DNA from: Kiloniellales bacterium
Lineage (GTDB): Bacteria > Pseudomonadota > Alphaproteobacteria > Kiloniellales > JAKSDN01
Length of the DNA: 62,930 bases
Assembly (NCBI GenBank): GCA_030064845.1
Contig: JASJEC010000027.1
Coordinates: forward strand, 1 to 62,930
Direction of reading: 5' to 3'
Within the stretch, counting starts at the first letter, position 1; each line of letters starts with the position of its first letter. This document shows positions 8,917 to 16,895 of the stretch, piece by piece. The notes beneath the pieces are model-generated. The model made no database searches. It was given only the letters and a program-made list of their open reading frames with translations, and was not told where the DNA came from. A program made the translations under genes and the position numbers.

Positions 8917-9503
8917 TCCGCGCTTTCCTGGTCTTCCTGCTCTTCCTTCTCTGCATCCTCTGCCTGCCCGCCGCCGCTCAGCCGCCGGCCTGGACCGTGG
9001 AGGTCGGCAGCCGGGTCGGCTACATCGCCAAGCAGTCCGGCGCCGAGGTCGACGGCGTCTTCGAGGTGTTCGACGCCGAGATCGCCTTCGCCCCCGAGGA
9101 CCTCGCCGCCAGCCGGGTCGCCGTGACCATCGAGATCGCCAGCGTCAACAGCCAGAGCCGCGAGCGCGACGACGCGATCAAGGGCAAGGGTCTGTTCAAC
9201 GCGATCACCTGGCCGACCGCGCGCTTCGAGGCGGCCGAGTTCGCGCACAAGGGCGGCGACCTCTACGAGGCGCGCGGCCGCCTGACTCTGCGCGACCAGA
9301 CCCGTCCGGTGGTGCTGCCCTTCACGCTCGCGATCGCGCCGCACCCCGAGCGCGACGGGGCGCTGCTGGCCCAGGCCAAGGGCGAGCTGGAGATCTCCCG
9401 CCTCGACTACGGCGTCGGCCAGGGCATGTGGCAGGACACCTCGGTGGTCGCCGACGAGGTGCGCATCTTCATCGACATCCGCGCCACCCGCCCGGCGGAG
9501 TGA
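8913..9503 (+). CDS. YceI family periplasmic protein
   Basis: A 196-residue protein with a hydrophobic signal peptide ending near PAAAQPPAW, followed by a YceI lipocalin-like beta-barrel. Typical segments include VEVGSRVGYIAKQ, the RERDDAIKGKGLF loop (usually R-x-x-H-L/D-x-x-x-F in the family) and the C-terminal DYGVGQG and ADEVRI strands. YceI proteins bind isoprenoid or lipid ligands in the periplasm. The GTG start at 8913 overlaps the b561 stop, which implies translational coupling. The signal peptide begins directly at this start, supporting the choice. Confidence 0.9.
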   Translation: MIRAFLVFLLFLLCILCLPAAAQPPAWTVEVGSRVGYIAKQSGAEVDGVFEVFDAEIAFAPEDLAASRVAVTIEIASVNSQSRERDDAIKGKGLFNAITWPTARFEAAEFAHKGGDLYEARGRLTLRDQTRPVVLPFTLAIAPHPERDGALLAQAKGELEISRLDYGVGQGMWQDTSVVADEVRIFIDIRATRPAE

Positions 9504-9541
9504 CCGCAGCGAGCATTCGCCCCAACCTAAACCAACTGATT

Positions 9542-9653
9542 TTCACCACAGAGACACAGAGAACACAGAGAACCAAAAAGGATCTGGTTGCGCGCGAAGC
9601 GCGCGAAAAGAACCTTGGTTTTTCCTCTGTGTTCTCTGTGCCTCTGTGGTGGA
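9542..9653. repeat. CACAGAG-type intergenic inverted repeat, copy 2
   Basis: The left arm TTTCACCACAGAGACACAGA pairs with the right arm ending CTCTGTGCCTCTGTGGTGGA. The loop contains TTGCGCGCGAAGCGCGCGAA, itself a palindrome. It has the same orientation as copy 3 at 11489, so the two are direct repeats around the decarboxylase gene. Confidence 0.92.
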
Positions 9654-9680
9654 ATCTTTTTTGGTAAGCGTTCCCTTCTG

Positions 9681-9957
9681 TCATGCCCGGACTTGATCCG
9701 GGCATCCAGGGTCTGTTGGCAGTCGCGCTATGAAGCCGCCTTGGATGGCCGGGTCGGGGCCCGGCCATGACAAAAAGGGACGGGGCCGTTTTGGGTCGTG
9801 GCCACACGTCTCGTCATGCCCGGGCTTGAACCGGGCATCCAGCAAACCATGCAAGTGATGAGCGGTTGCCCTGGATGGCCGGATCAAGTCCGGCCATGAC
9901 AAAGAAGGGCAGGTGCGGTTCCCGGATTGCCGGGTCGAGCCCGGCAATGACAGAGTG
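9681..9957. repeat. Cluster of TCATGCCCGG / CCGGCCATGAC palindromic repeats
   Basis: Two near-complete units (about 9681-9770 and 9812-9902) and a truncated third (about 9917-9957) share the pattern TCATGCCCGG, a short GC-rich palindrome of the GACTTGATCC type, GGGCATCCAG, then TGGATGGCCGG and CCGGCCATGACA. This type of dispersed repeat is common in alphaproteobacterial genomes. It fills the 5' side of the decarboxylase gene up to about 40 bases from its start. Confidence 0.85.
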
Positions 9958-9998
9958 TCGGCGCCAGTTCCAACATCCTCGACCCGGGTGCCTGATTC

Positions 9999-11468
9999 AT
10001 GTCCGAAGCGAGCCGACCATCCGCCGCCTTCGCCGCGCCGGACGGCGCGAACCGGGAGGCGGTCGGCGCGCTGCTCGGCCGCGCGCTCGACCTTGTACTC
10101 GACCACATGGCGAGCGCCGGTGGGCGGCCGCCGCTGCCGCCCGAGCCGGGGCCGACGGCGCTTCGGCTGCCGCGCGCGCCCCTCGACGAGGCGGAGATCC
10201 TGGACGGCCTGAAAGCGCTGCTCGAGGCCTCGATGAACCCCCACAGCCCCGGCTGGATGGGGCACATGGACCCGGCGCCGGCGACCGCCTCGCTGGTCGG
10301 CGCGCTGGCCGGGGCGGCGGTCAACAACAACCTGCTGTCGCTCGAGATGTCGCCCGCCTTTTCGCGGCTGGAGGCGGGGCTGATGACCGAGCTGGGCCGG
10401 CTGTTCGGCCTGCCCGAGGGCTGCGGCGGGGTCATGGCGAGCGGCGGATCGCTGGCCAACATCCACGCCCTCGCGGTCGCCCGCAACCGGGCCTTTCCCG
10501 TCGCCGAGGACGGCCTCGCCGGGCTCGCCCGGCGGCCCCTGGTCTTCGCCTCCGAGGCGGCCCACACCTCGCTCAAGAAGGCCGCCATGGTGCTCGGCCT
10601 GGGCTCCAAGGCGGTGGTCCCGGTCGCGACCGACTCCGACGGCCGCATGGTGCCTTCGGCGCTGGCGCGGGCGATCGACGAGGCGGAACAGGGCGGCGGC
10701 GCCCCCTTCGCCGTCGTGGCGACCGCCGGCACCACGGTGACCGGGAGCTTTGATCCCCTGGAGGCCCTGGCCGGGATCGCCGCCGACAAGGGCCTCTGGT
10801 TCCACGTCGATGCGGCCTACGGCGGCGCCATGATCCTGAGCGAGGCCGGACGCGGCAAGCTGGCCGGGATCGAGCGCGCCGACTCGATCACCTTCAACCC
10901 GCAGAAGTGGCTCTACGTCGCCAAGGCCTGCGCCTGCTGCCTGTTCCGCGCGCCGGCGACGCTGGAGCGGCACTTCCGGATCGACGCGCCCTACATGGCC
11001 GCGACCGGCGGCTTCACCAACCTGGGCGAGCTCGGACTCCAGGGCACCCGGGCGGCCGAGGTGCTCAAGCTCTGGCTCACCCTGCAGCACCTGGGGCTCG
11101 AGGGGCTCGGCGAGATCGTCGAGGAGAACCTGGCGCTGACCCGGCGCCTGCTGGCCGAGATCGAGGCGCGGCCGGCGCTGGCGCTGGCCGCCCGGCCCGA
11201 CTCCAACCTGCTCTGCTTCCGGCCCGCCGCGGGCGACCGCGCGGACGACACCACGGACGACCTTGGGGACGATCCGGAGCGGGGCGACCGCCTGACCGCC
11301 GCGCTGCAGCGCTGCCTTCTCGAGGCCGGGATCTTCCTCTCCCTGCCGCTCTACCGCGGGCGGCGCTGGCTGCGCGCCGTCCTGCTCAACCCCCAGACCG
11401 GCGAAGCCGAGCTCGCCCGCCTCCTCGCCGTGGTCGACGAGTTCCTGGCGCAGGAGGGGCTGAGCTGA
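9999..11468 (+). CDS. PLP-dependent group II amino-acid decarboxylase
   Basis: A 489-residue fold-type I PLP enzyme of the aromatic-L-amino-acid / glutamate / diaminobutyrate decarboxylase superfamily. Visible signatures are NPHSPGWMGHMDPAP near residue 80, the VDAAYGG motif with its PLP-contacting aspartate, and SITFNPQKWLYV, with Lys303 as the Schiff-base lysine. These enzymes release CO2 from an amino acid to give an amine. The substrate cannot be read from the sequence; the gene stands alone between repeats, with no amine transporter beside it. The ATG at 9999 gives a normal family N-terminus. Confidence 0.88.
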   Translation: MSEASRPSAAFAAPDGANREAVGALLGRALDLVLDHMASAGGRPPLPPEPGPTALRLPRAPLDEAEILDGLKALLEASMNPHSPGWMGHMDPAPATASLVGALAGAAVNNNLLSLEMSPAFSRLEAGLMTELGRLFGLPEGCGGVMASGGSLANIHALAVARNRAFPVAEDGLAGLARRPLVFASEAAHTSLKKAAMVLGLGSKAVVPVATDSDGRMVPSALARAIDEAEQGGGAPFAVVATAGTTVTGSFDPLEALAGIAADKGLWFHVDAAYGGAMILSEAGRGKLAGIERADSITFNPQKWLYVAKACACCLFRAPATLERHFRIDAPYMAATGGFTNLGELGLQGTRAAEVLKLWLTLQHLGLEGLGEIVEENLALTRRLLAEIEARPALALAARPDSNLLCFRPAAGDRADDTTDDLGDDPERGDRLTAALQRCLLEAGIFLSLPLYRGRRWLRAVLLNPQTGEAELARLLAVVDEFLAQEGLS

Positions 11469-11488
11469 ATCCCGAGAACCAAATAAGA

Positions 11489-11603
11489 TTCACCACAGAG
11501 GACACAGAGAACACAGAGAACCAAAAAGGGTTGGTTGCGCGCGAAGCGCGCGAAAAGAAACCTTGGTTTTTCCTCTGTGTTCTCTGTGTCCTCTGTGGTG
11601 AAT
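11489..11603. repeat. CACAGAG-type intergenic inverted repeat, copy 3
   Basis: It runs from TTCACCACAGAGGACACAGA to TGTGTCCTCTGTGGTGAA with GCGCGCGAAGCGCGC in the loop. It is nearly identical to copy 2 and in the same orientation, directly after the decarboxylase stop. Confidence 0.92.
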
Positions 11604-11808
11604 CAGCTTTTCTTTTTTTGCCGGAATGGCCAAACGCCATGGCCTCCATGGTTCCGCCCGCCCTTGCCTGCGCGGGTTCCGGGCGATAGTCTCGCTCCCA
11701 TGACGCAACACCTGTTCGGCACGCGGATTCGAATTAGCCACCCGGCGCCCAAGGGGCAGCCGGGCCGAGCTTTTCGACCGTTTTTCGCCAGACAGGAGTT
11801 TGCGTGTC
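11604..11808. other. Leader region of the ACT-domain gene
   Basis: No gene is recognised. It opens with a T-rich tract (CTTTTCTTTTTTTGCCGGAA), also found in similar form after repeat copy 4 at 16008, so it belongs to the wider repeat element. An ACAGGAG ribosome-binding site stands about 11 bases before the ATG at 11809. Confidence 0.5.
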
Positions 11809-12135
11809 ATGTCCGCTAGTCGTTCCGCTTCTTCCCCCGATTTCTTCGCCTCTTCGCCCGGCCGCCGCCGGGACCAGGGCCTTACCGTCGCCTGCTTCTC
11901 GATTCAGGCCGAGGCCGAGCCCGGGGTCATGCCCCGGGTCCTCGAGCTCTTCGCCAAGCGCAACCTGGTGCCGAGCCGCTGGGTCAGCGACCGCATCGGC
12001 CCACGCGGGGACGAGCTGGCCATCGACCTCCAGGTCGAGGGGCTGACCCCCGAGCTGACCGCCTACATCGCCCGCTGTCTCGGCCAGATCCAGGCGGTCA
12101 ACGCCGTGCTCACCTCGCAGAAGGCGCTCACTTGA
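11809..12135 (+). CDS. Small ACT-domain-like protein
   Basis: A 108-residue protein. After a serine-rich N-terminus, residues from about 25 onward (LTVACFSIQAEAEPGVMPRV) form a beta-alpha-beta pattern like an ACT domain, the small ligand-binding fold of amino-acid metabolism regulators. The pattern FSIQAEAEPGVMPRVLELFA resembles the first strand and helix of ilvH/ilvN-type ACT domains, but no enzyme subunit is attached. The ATG at 11809 has a good AGGAG; an upstream in-frame GTG at 11800 is less likely. The stop overlaps the TTG start of the Nudix gene, indicating translational coupling. The ligand and role are unknown. Confidence 0.65.
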   Translation: MSASRSASSPDFFASSPGRRRDQGLTVACFSIQAEAEPGVMPRVLELFAKRNLVPSRWVSDRIGPRGDELAIDLQVEGLTPELTAYIARCLGQIQAVNAVLTSQKALT

Positions 12136-12983
12136 GCCTGCTCGACCGGATCCGCGGCTGCCAGCGCTGGGAGCCGGCCGACTACCGGCCCTTCATGGTC
12201 GGCTCGGACCAGGTCGGCTGGGTCCGGCACGAGACGGCCCGGCGTCTGGCGGCCTACGACCGGGTGTTCCGGATCAGCGAGCAGTCTGTCCGCCTGCACC
12301 CGGCGCTGGGCAGCGTCAAGGCCCGCACCGAGGCGGTGGCCGAGGTCCTGGAGCGCTTCCGCGACCGGGGCGAGTTCCCCAATTGGCGCAACGAGCCCTA
12401 CCCGGTCCTGAACCGCTGGGGCGCGGCGCCGCTGATGACCATCGAACGAGCGGCGGTGCCGATGTTCGGGGTGCGCGGCTTCGGCGTCCATCTCAACGGC
12501 TACCACCGGGCCGGGGACGGCCTGCGCCTCTGGGTCGGGCGCCGCTCCCGGCACAAGCCGACCGGCGCCGGCAAGCTCGACAACCTGGTCGCCGGCGGCC
12601 AGCCGGCGGGCATCAGCGTGCGCGAGAACCTGGTCAAGGAGTGCGCCGAGGAGGCCGACATGCCGCGCGCCCTGGCGGAACGGGCGATCGCGGTGAGCGG
12701 GGTTTCCTACATCACCGAGCGCGACGAGGGCCTGCGCAACGACGTGCTGTTCTGCTACGACCTGCTGCTGCCCGAGGACTTCGAGCCGCGCAACACCGAC
12801 GGCGAGGTCGAGGCCTTCTACCTCTGGCCGATCGGTCAGGTCATGGAGGTCCTGGCCGAGACCGAGGACTTCAAGTTCAACGTCGCCCTGGTCAACATCG
12901 ATTTCCTGGTGCGCCACGGCTACGTCACCGCCTCGGACCCCGACTACCTCGACATCCTGCACGGCCTGCGCGTGCCGGAGTAG
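12132..12983 (+). CDS. Nudix hydrolase with N-terminal DUF4743-type domain
   Basis: A 283-residue protein of the thiamine-pyrophosphokinase-related Nudix group. Residues 1-110 form the DUF4743-like N-terminal domain; the Nudix fold follows. The Nudix box is recognisable in GGQPAGISVRENLVKECAEE, where the KECAEE half carries the metal-binding glutamates, but the first glutamate of the classical GX5E half is not obvious. Related proteins dephosphorylate oxidised thiamine diphosphate analogues in eukaryotes; bacterial substrates are less certain. The start is TTG at 12132, overlapping the previous stop by four bases. Confidence 0.82.
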   Translation: MSLLDRIRGCQRWEPADYRPFMVGSDQVGWVRHETARRLAAYDRVFRISEQSVRLHPALGSVKARTEAVAEVLERFRDRGEFPNWRNEPYPVLNRWGAAPLMTIERAAVPMFGVRGFGVHLNGYHRAGDGLRLWVGRRSRHKPTGAGKLDNLVAGGQPAGISVRENLVKECAEEADMPRALAERAIAVSGVSYITERDEGLRNDVLFCYDLLLPEDFEPRNTDGEVEAFYLWPIGQVMEVLAETEDFKFNVALVNIDFLVRHGYVTASDPDYLDILHGLRVPE

Positions 12984-13017
12984 GGCGGGTCCGCCGTACA
13001 GCTGATATGGTCCGGAA

Positions 13018-13119
13018 CCCTTGATCGCCGTCATCCTTCGACAAAGCTCAGGATGAGGGTCATTTCTTGAATCACCTCGCCCTCACCCTGAGTTCGTCGA
13101 AGGGTGATGGTGCCGACTG
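13018..13119. repeat. TTCGACAAGCTCAGGATGA repeat, copy 2
   Basis: The left arm CCCTTGATCGCCGTCATCCT continues TCGACAAAGCTCAGGATGAGG. The right arm CCTCACCCTGAGTTCGTCGA continues AGGGTGATGGTGCCGACT. It lies between the convergent Nudix and gluQRS 3' ends. Confidence 0.9.
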
Positions 13120-13152
13120 TGCACTTCGTCAGCGGCCGGCTGAACGCGCGCC

Positions 13153-14004
13153 TCAGTCCGGAAAGCCGGCCAGCGCGCGCACCTCGGCCGGGCTCTTGCC
13201 CGCGGCGCGCAGGGCGCGGATCGAGAGCGCGTCGTGGCGCTTGGCAAGGCGCTTGCCGCTCTCGTCCTCGACCAGGGCGTGGTGGTGCCAGGTCGGCGTC
13301 GGCAGGCCGAGCAGCGCCTGGAGCAGGCGGTGGACGTGGGTCGCCGGCAGCAGGTCGGCGCCGCGGGTGACCAGGGTGACGCCCTGGAGCGCGTCGTCCA
13401 AGGTCACCGCCAAGTGGTAGCTGGTCGGCACGTCCTTGCGGGCCAGGACCACGTCGCCGAGGATCTCGGGCGTCGCCTCGATGAAGCCCTCGCCCAGATC
13501 CTCCCAGGCAAGGTCGCCCACGCTCTCCAGGGCGCGGGCGAGATCGAGCCTGAGCGCATGGGCCTCGCCGCCGGCGACCCGGCCGTGGCCCTCGTCCGCC
13601 GGGAGGCCGCGGCAGAGGCCCGGATAGAGCGGGCCCTCGGGGCCGTGGGGCGCCCGCCCCGCGCGGGCGATCTCGGCCTGGATCTCCTTCCGGGTGCAGA
13701 AGCAGGGATAGACGAGGCCGCGCTCGCCGAGGCGGTCGAGCGCGGCGCGGTAGTCGTCGAGATGCTCGGACTGGCGGCGCACCGGTTCTTCCCAGGAGAG
13801 GCCGAGCCAGTCCAGGTCCTCGAAGATCGCCGCCTCGAACTCGGGCCGGCAGCGGCCCCGGTCGATGTCCTCGATGCGCAGCAGGAAGCGGCCGCCGGCC
13901 TGCCGCGCCGCCCGCCAGGCGAAGAGGGCGGAGTGGGCGTGGCCCAGGTGCAGCAGCCCGGTGGGCGAGGGCGCGAAGCGGGTGACGGGCGCGGAAAGGG
14001 TCAT
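13153..14004 (-). CDS. gluQ: Glutamyl-Q tRNA(Asp) synthetase
   Basis: A 283-residue truncated glutamyl-tRNA synthetase paralogue without an anticodon-binding domain, matching GluQRS (YadB). It activates glutamate without tRNA and attaches it to queuosine in the anticodon of tRNA-Asp. RFAPSPTGLLHLGHAHSALF carries the HIGH-type motif (HLGH). KRLAKRH replaces KMSKS, as expected for the family. Cysteines in YPCFCTRKE begin a zinc-binding segment. Its ATG at 14004 faces the divergent AlkA-like gene 62 bases away. Confidence 0.93.
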   Translation of the reverse strand: MTLSAPVTRFAPSPTGLLHLGHAHSALFAWRAARQAGGRFLLRIEDIDRGRCRPEFEAAIFEDLDWLGLSWEEPVRRQSEHLDDYRAALDRLGERGLVYPCFCTRKEIQAEIARAGRAPHGPEGPLYPGLCRGLPADEGHGRVAGGEAHALRLDLARALESVGDLAWEDLGEGFIEATPEILGDVVLARKDVPTSYHLAVTLDDALQGVTLVTRGADLLPATHVHRLLQALLGLPTPTWHHHALVEDESGKRLAKRHDALSIRALRAAGKSPAEVRALAGFPD

Positions 14005-14066
14005 CAGAGCAAGACTTGGTTGGCGCGGGCCTTGCCCACAAGTCCCGCGCGCGCCAGGGTGCCGCG

Positions 14067-14717
14067 ATGACGAGCATCGACAGCGAAGCGGCCCTGCGTG
14101 AGGGTCTGGAGCAGCTCGCCCACCTCGATTCGGACCTGGGCGCGGCTTACCGCGACTTCGGCGCGCCGCCGCTGCGCGCCGAGCAGCCGGGCTACCGGGC
14201 GCTGCTCAGGATCATCGTCGGCCAGCAGGTCTCGGTCGCCTCGGCCTCGGCGATCTGGGGCCGCCTGCGAGAGGCTTGCGGCGACCCCTTCGGTGAGATT
14301 CAACCCGAAGCCTTCCTGGCGCTCGACGAGGAGGCCATGAAGGCCGTCGGCCTCAGCCGGCAGAAAATCGCCTACGGCCGCGCGATCGCCGAGGACCTGG
14401 TGTCCGGCCGGGTCGACCTGGAAACCCTGGCCGGCCTCGACGACGAGGCGGCGATCGCCGAGCTCCGCAAGCTCAAGGGCATCGGCCGCTGGAGCGCCGA
14501 GGTCTACCTGCTGTTCTCGCTCGGCCGCCCCGACGTCTTCCCGGCCGACGACCTGGGCCTGATGATCGGCGTGCAGAAGCTGAAGCGGCTGGCCGAGCGG
14601 CCCGACGCCCGGACCCTGCGCGACCTGGTCGCGCCCTGGCGCCCCTGGCGCGCGGTCGCGGCGCGCCTGATCTGGCACGTCCGCGGCCAACTCGCCCTGC
14701 CGGAGGATTCTCGGTAA
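14067..14717 (+). CDS. DNA-3-methyladenine glycosylase II (AlkA-like)
   Basis: A 216-residue helix-hairpin-helix glycosylase that would excise alkylated purines in base-excision repair. The HhH-GPD region is LKGIGRWSAEVYLLFSLGRP, followed by DVFPADDLGL with the catalytic aspartate. It lacks the N-terminal TBP-like domain of E. coli AlkA and is closer in length to the compact AlkA/Mag1-type enzymes. The ATG at 14067 is preferred; a longer frame from 14016 is open but reads into the promoter of the divergent gluQ. No iron-sulfur cysteine cluster is present, so it is not an EndoIII/MutY enzyme. Confidence 0.88.
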   Translation: MTSIDSEAALREGLEQLAHLDSDLGAAYRDFGAPPLRAEQPGYRALLRIIVGQQVSVASASAIWGRLREACGDPFGEIQPEAFLALDEEAMKAVGLSRQKIAYGRAIAEDLVSGRVDLETLAGLDDEAAIAELRKLKGIGRWSAEVYLLFSLGRPDVFPADDLGLMIGVQKLKRLAERPDARTLRDLVAPWRPWRAVAARLIWHVRGQLALPEDSR

Positions 14718-14736
14718 GGGGCGAAGAACTCCCGAG

Positions 14737-14837
14737 CCCTTGATCACGTTCATCCTTCGACAAGCTCAGGATGAGGGTACTTCTTTGATGCATTCTGCCC
14801 TCACCCTGAGCTTGTCGAAGGGTGATGGTGCCGACTT
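14737..14837. repeat. TTCGACAAGCTCAGGATGA repeat, copy 3
   Basis: The best-preserved copy. The left arm is CATCCTTCGACAAGCTCAGG ATGAGGG and the right arm CCCTCACCCTGAGCTTGTCG AAGGGTGATGG, flanked by CCCTTGATCACG and TGCCGACTTAGCA. It lies between convergent gene ends. Confidence 0.93.
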
Positions 14838-14846
14838 AGCAGATTG

Positions 14847-15734
14847 CTAGACCTCGAGCTCGACCCAGATGGGCTGGTGGTCGGAGCCCTGGGCCTCGTT
14901 GTCGATCCAGGCGCGGTGGACCCGGTCGGCCAGGCCCGCGGTCACGAAGCAGTAGTCGATCCGGAGATCGCCGAGGGTCGGGTAGTTCGGGTTCTCGGGG
15001 TAGGTGACCCCTTCGTCCTCCGCGTTCCCGGCGGCGACCCAGGTGTCGACCAGGCGGTGGCGCACCTCGACCCGGTCGTCCCAGGCGCTGCGGGGGCCGA
15101 CCAGGGCCTCGTACTCCGGCGAGCGGGGCTCCAGGTTGAAGTCGCCCAGGAGAATCGCCTCCCGGGGCATGGGCGGCTCGGCCCCGCACTCCCAGTGCTC
15201 GTAGGCGTCGGGGTCGGCGCCGCTCCAGCAGCCGCCCTCCTCTGGCGCCGCGCGGATGATGCGCCAGAGGCTTTCGATCTGGGCCAGGCGCTCGGCGGCG
15301 AGGAAGTGGGCCAGGTGGAGCGAGTAGACGCGCAACGGCCCCCTCTCCCCCTCGATGACGGCCTCCAGGGCGCCGGTCTGGGTGTTGAAATGCCTGAGCG
15401 GCGCCATCTTGGGCAGGAGGTGCAGGCGCGACGACAGGATCGGCGTTCGGCTCAGGATCATGGTGCCGAACTGCTTGCGACGGTTCTCCACGCCGCCGTC
15501 CGGCCGATGCGTGCTGGCGTCCATGTCGTAAGCCGGGCCGTAGACCCAGAAGTACTCGGGCAAGAGCCGGCCGAGCTCGGCCGGCTGGTCGGCCATGCCG
15601 CTGCGCCGCCAGTTCCGCTCGACCTCCTGCAGGGCGATCACGTCGGCGCCGCCGACCGTGTCCGCGATCCGTGCAAGGTCGTAACGGCCGTCCTTGCCGA
15701 GAGAATACTGGATGTTGTAGCCGACCAGCTTCAC
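14847..15734 (-). CDS. Endonuclease/exonuclease/phosphatase family protein
   Basis: A 295-residue EEP-fold metallohydrolase. The conserved elements are MKLVGYNIQYSLG at the start, DVIALQEVE with the metal-binding glutamate, AILLGDFNLEP with the DxN pair, and SDHQPIWVEL with the catalytic Asp-His near the C-terminus. There is no signal peptide, so the protein is likely cytoplasmic. The family covers DNA-repair nucleases, sphingomyelinases and phosphoinositide phosphatases; the substrate is not deducible. The EEP fold starts immediately at the ATG at 15734. Confidence 0.85.
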   Translation of the reverse strand: MKLVGYNIQYSLGKDGRYDLARIADTVGGADVIALQEVERNWRRSGMADQPAELGRLLPEYFWVYGPAYDMDASTHRPDGGVENRRKQFGTMILSRTPILSSRLHLLPKMAPLRHFNTQTGALEAVIEGERGPLRVYSLHLAHFLAAERLAQIESLWRIIRAAPEEGGCWSGADPDAYEHWECGAEPPMPREAILLGDFNLEPRSPEYEALVGPRSAWDDRVEVRHRLVDTWVAAGNAEDEGVTYPENPNYPTLGDLRIDYCFVTAGLADRVHRAWIDNEAQGSDHQPIWVELEV

Positions 15735-15888
15735 GGCGTTCGCCTTTGCTCCTGGTTCAAGAAGTCTTCGACGGCACGCTTCTCTCGGTCAAGACCGGGC
15801 GGGGTCCCGAAGGTCTCCAGTACTTCAGGCGCGATGACCGTTCGCGCGGATGAGGTCGCCCAGGCTGCGGAGAAACCAAAAAGAAGGC
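15735..15888. other. Spacer before repeat copy 4, no gene recognised
   Basis: Lies upstream of the EEP gene start and before the CACAGAG repeat; together with the repeat it forms about 365 bases without a gene. Translation in all frames gives nothing I recognise. Confidence 0.5.
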
Positions 15889-16008
15889 TTCACCACAGAG
15901 GCACAGGGAACACAGAGGAAAAACCAAAGTTTTTTGGCGCGCTCCGCGCGCTATCCAACCCTTTTTGTTTCTCTGTGCTCTCTGTGCTCTCTGTGTCTCT
16001 GTGGTGAG
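15889..16008. repeat. CACAGAG-type intergenic inverted repeat, copy 4
   Basis: It runs from TTCACCACAGAGGCACAGGG to CTCTGTGTCTCTGTGGTGAG. The loop GGCGCGCTCCGCGCGC reads as the reverse complement of copies 2 and 3, so this copy is inverted relative to them. It lies downstream of the minus-strand hypothetical gene at 16101. Confidence 0.9.
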
Positions 16009-16100
16009 TCATTTTGTTTTTTGTCGGAGCGGCCAATGGCGGACCGTGCGCGCCACGGCCTGCGCTGTTCATGCGGCTGGTCTTTTTCTTCTGCGCCCTG

Positions 16101-16739
16101 TCAGCGCGGCGGGGTGGTCGCCAATTGGGGCGCCGGCCCGTGCTTCCGGGACAGCAGCAGCTTCGGCTCCTGGACCAGGAAGAACTCGCCGCGCGGCGTG
16201 GGGTCGGTGATGAAGAAGTTGAAGCGCACTGTGGCGCCGGGGTCGACGCTGCCCCGGCCGAACCTGACCCGGTCGTAGGGTTCGCTGATCTGCTGGCTGA
16301 AGGCGAAGCTGTCCGAGGCCGGCGCGGCCTCGCCGAAGCTGCGCATCTGGTCGAACGACAGGCCGTCGCCGTAGGTGCTGGGACTGCGGAGCTTCTCCTG
16401 CAGCTCCAGGTCGAACCCGGTCCAGACCCGGCCGCTCCCGTTGATCACGATCTTGATGATCGCGAGGTTGATGAAGGTCGGGATCGACACCTGGCGATCC
16501 GGCGTCTTGCGCTGCTGCCGGCCGCGGATCACCAGGATCGCCGCTTCCAGCGTCGCAATCTCCTCGACGATAACGATCGGGTCGGCGAGCGACCCGGACC
16601 CGGATACCGAGACCAGCTTGAAACCGCCCAGTTCGTCGCTGAAGGTGAGTCCCGCGGCCTCCCAGGTGGCGGTCTTGGCGGTCGCGGGCCAGAGGCCGAG
16701 GAGCGCGAGCAAACCGAGACCGGCGAGCAGGGATTTCAT
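16101..16739 (-). CDS. Hypothetical secreted protein
   Basis: A 212-residue protein with a clear N-terminal signal peptide (hydrophobic LLAGLGLLALLGLWPATA, cleavage probably near residue 20-24) and no cysteine lipobox, so likely periplasmic or secreted. The mature part is mixed beta-rich with a repeated hydrophobic pattern (ADPIVIVEEIATLEAAILVI, INLAIIKIVINGSG). The later part (RFNFFITDPTPRGEFFLVQE) also looks like beta strands. I do not recognise a family and infer no function. It stands alone, divergent from the ABC importer operon. Confidence 0.6.
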   Translation of the reverse strand: MKSLLAGLGLLALLGLWPATAKTATWEAAGLTFSDELGGFKLVSVSGSGSLADPIVIVEEIATLEAAILVIRGRQQRKTPDRQVSIPTFINLAIIKIVINGSGRVWTGFDLELQEKLRSPSTYGDGLSFDQMRSFGEAAPASDSFAFSQQISEPYDRVRFGRGSVDPGATVRFNFFITDPTPRGEFFLVQEPKLLLSRKHGPAPQLATTPPR

Positions 16740-16895
16740 GGCTTTATCCTACGGCAGGACACCTCGCCTGTCTAATCGGCCGGCCGGCGTTCTTGCGTCC
16801 CTTTCCCAATTCGTCCATCATCTTGGCAACATCTGCCCGCAAAAACAGAAGCCTTAAAGGGAGGCAGGGGCGGGCGCCGAGGCAGGGAGACAAGC

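Noticed and set aside
9428-9667. Short frames across CACAGAG repeats (also 11386-11649, 15890-16072)
   Set aside because: They translate repeat DNA into similar peptides such as LVAREAREKN and SSVFSVPLWW, which recur at each copy and have no start signals; these are repeats, not genes.
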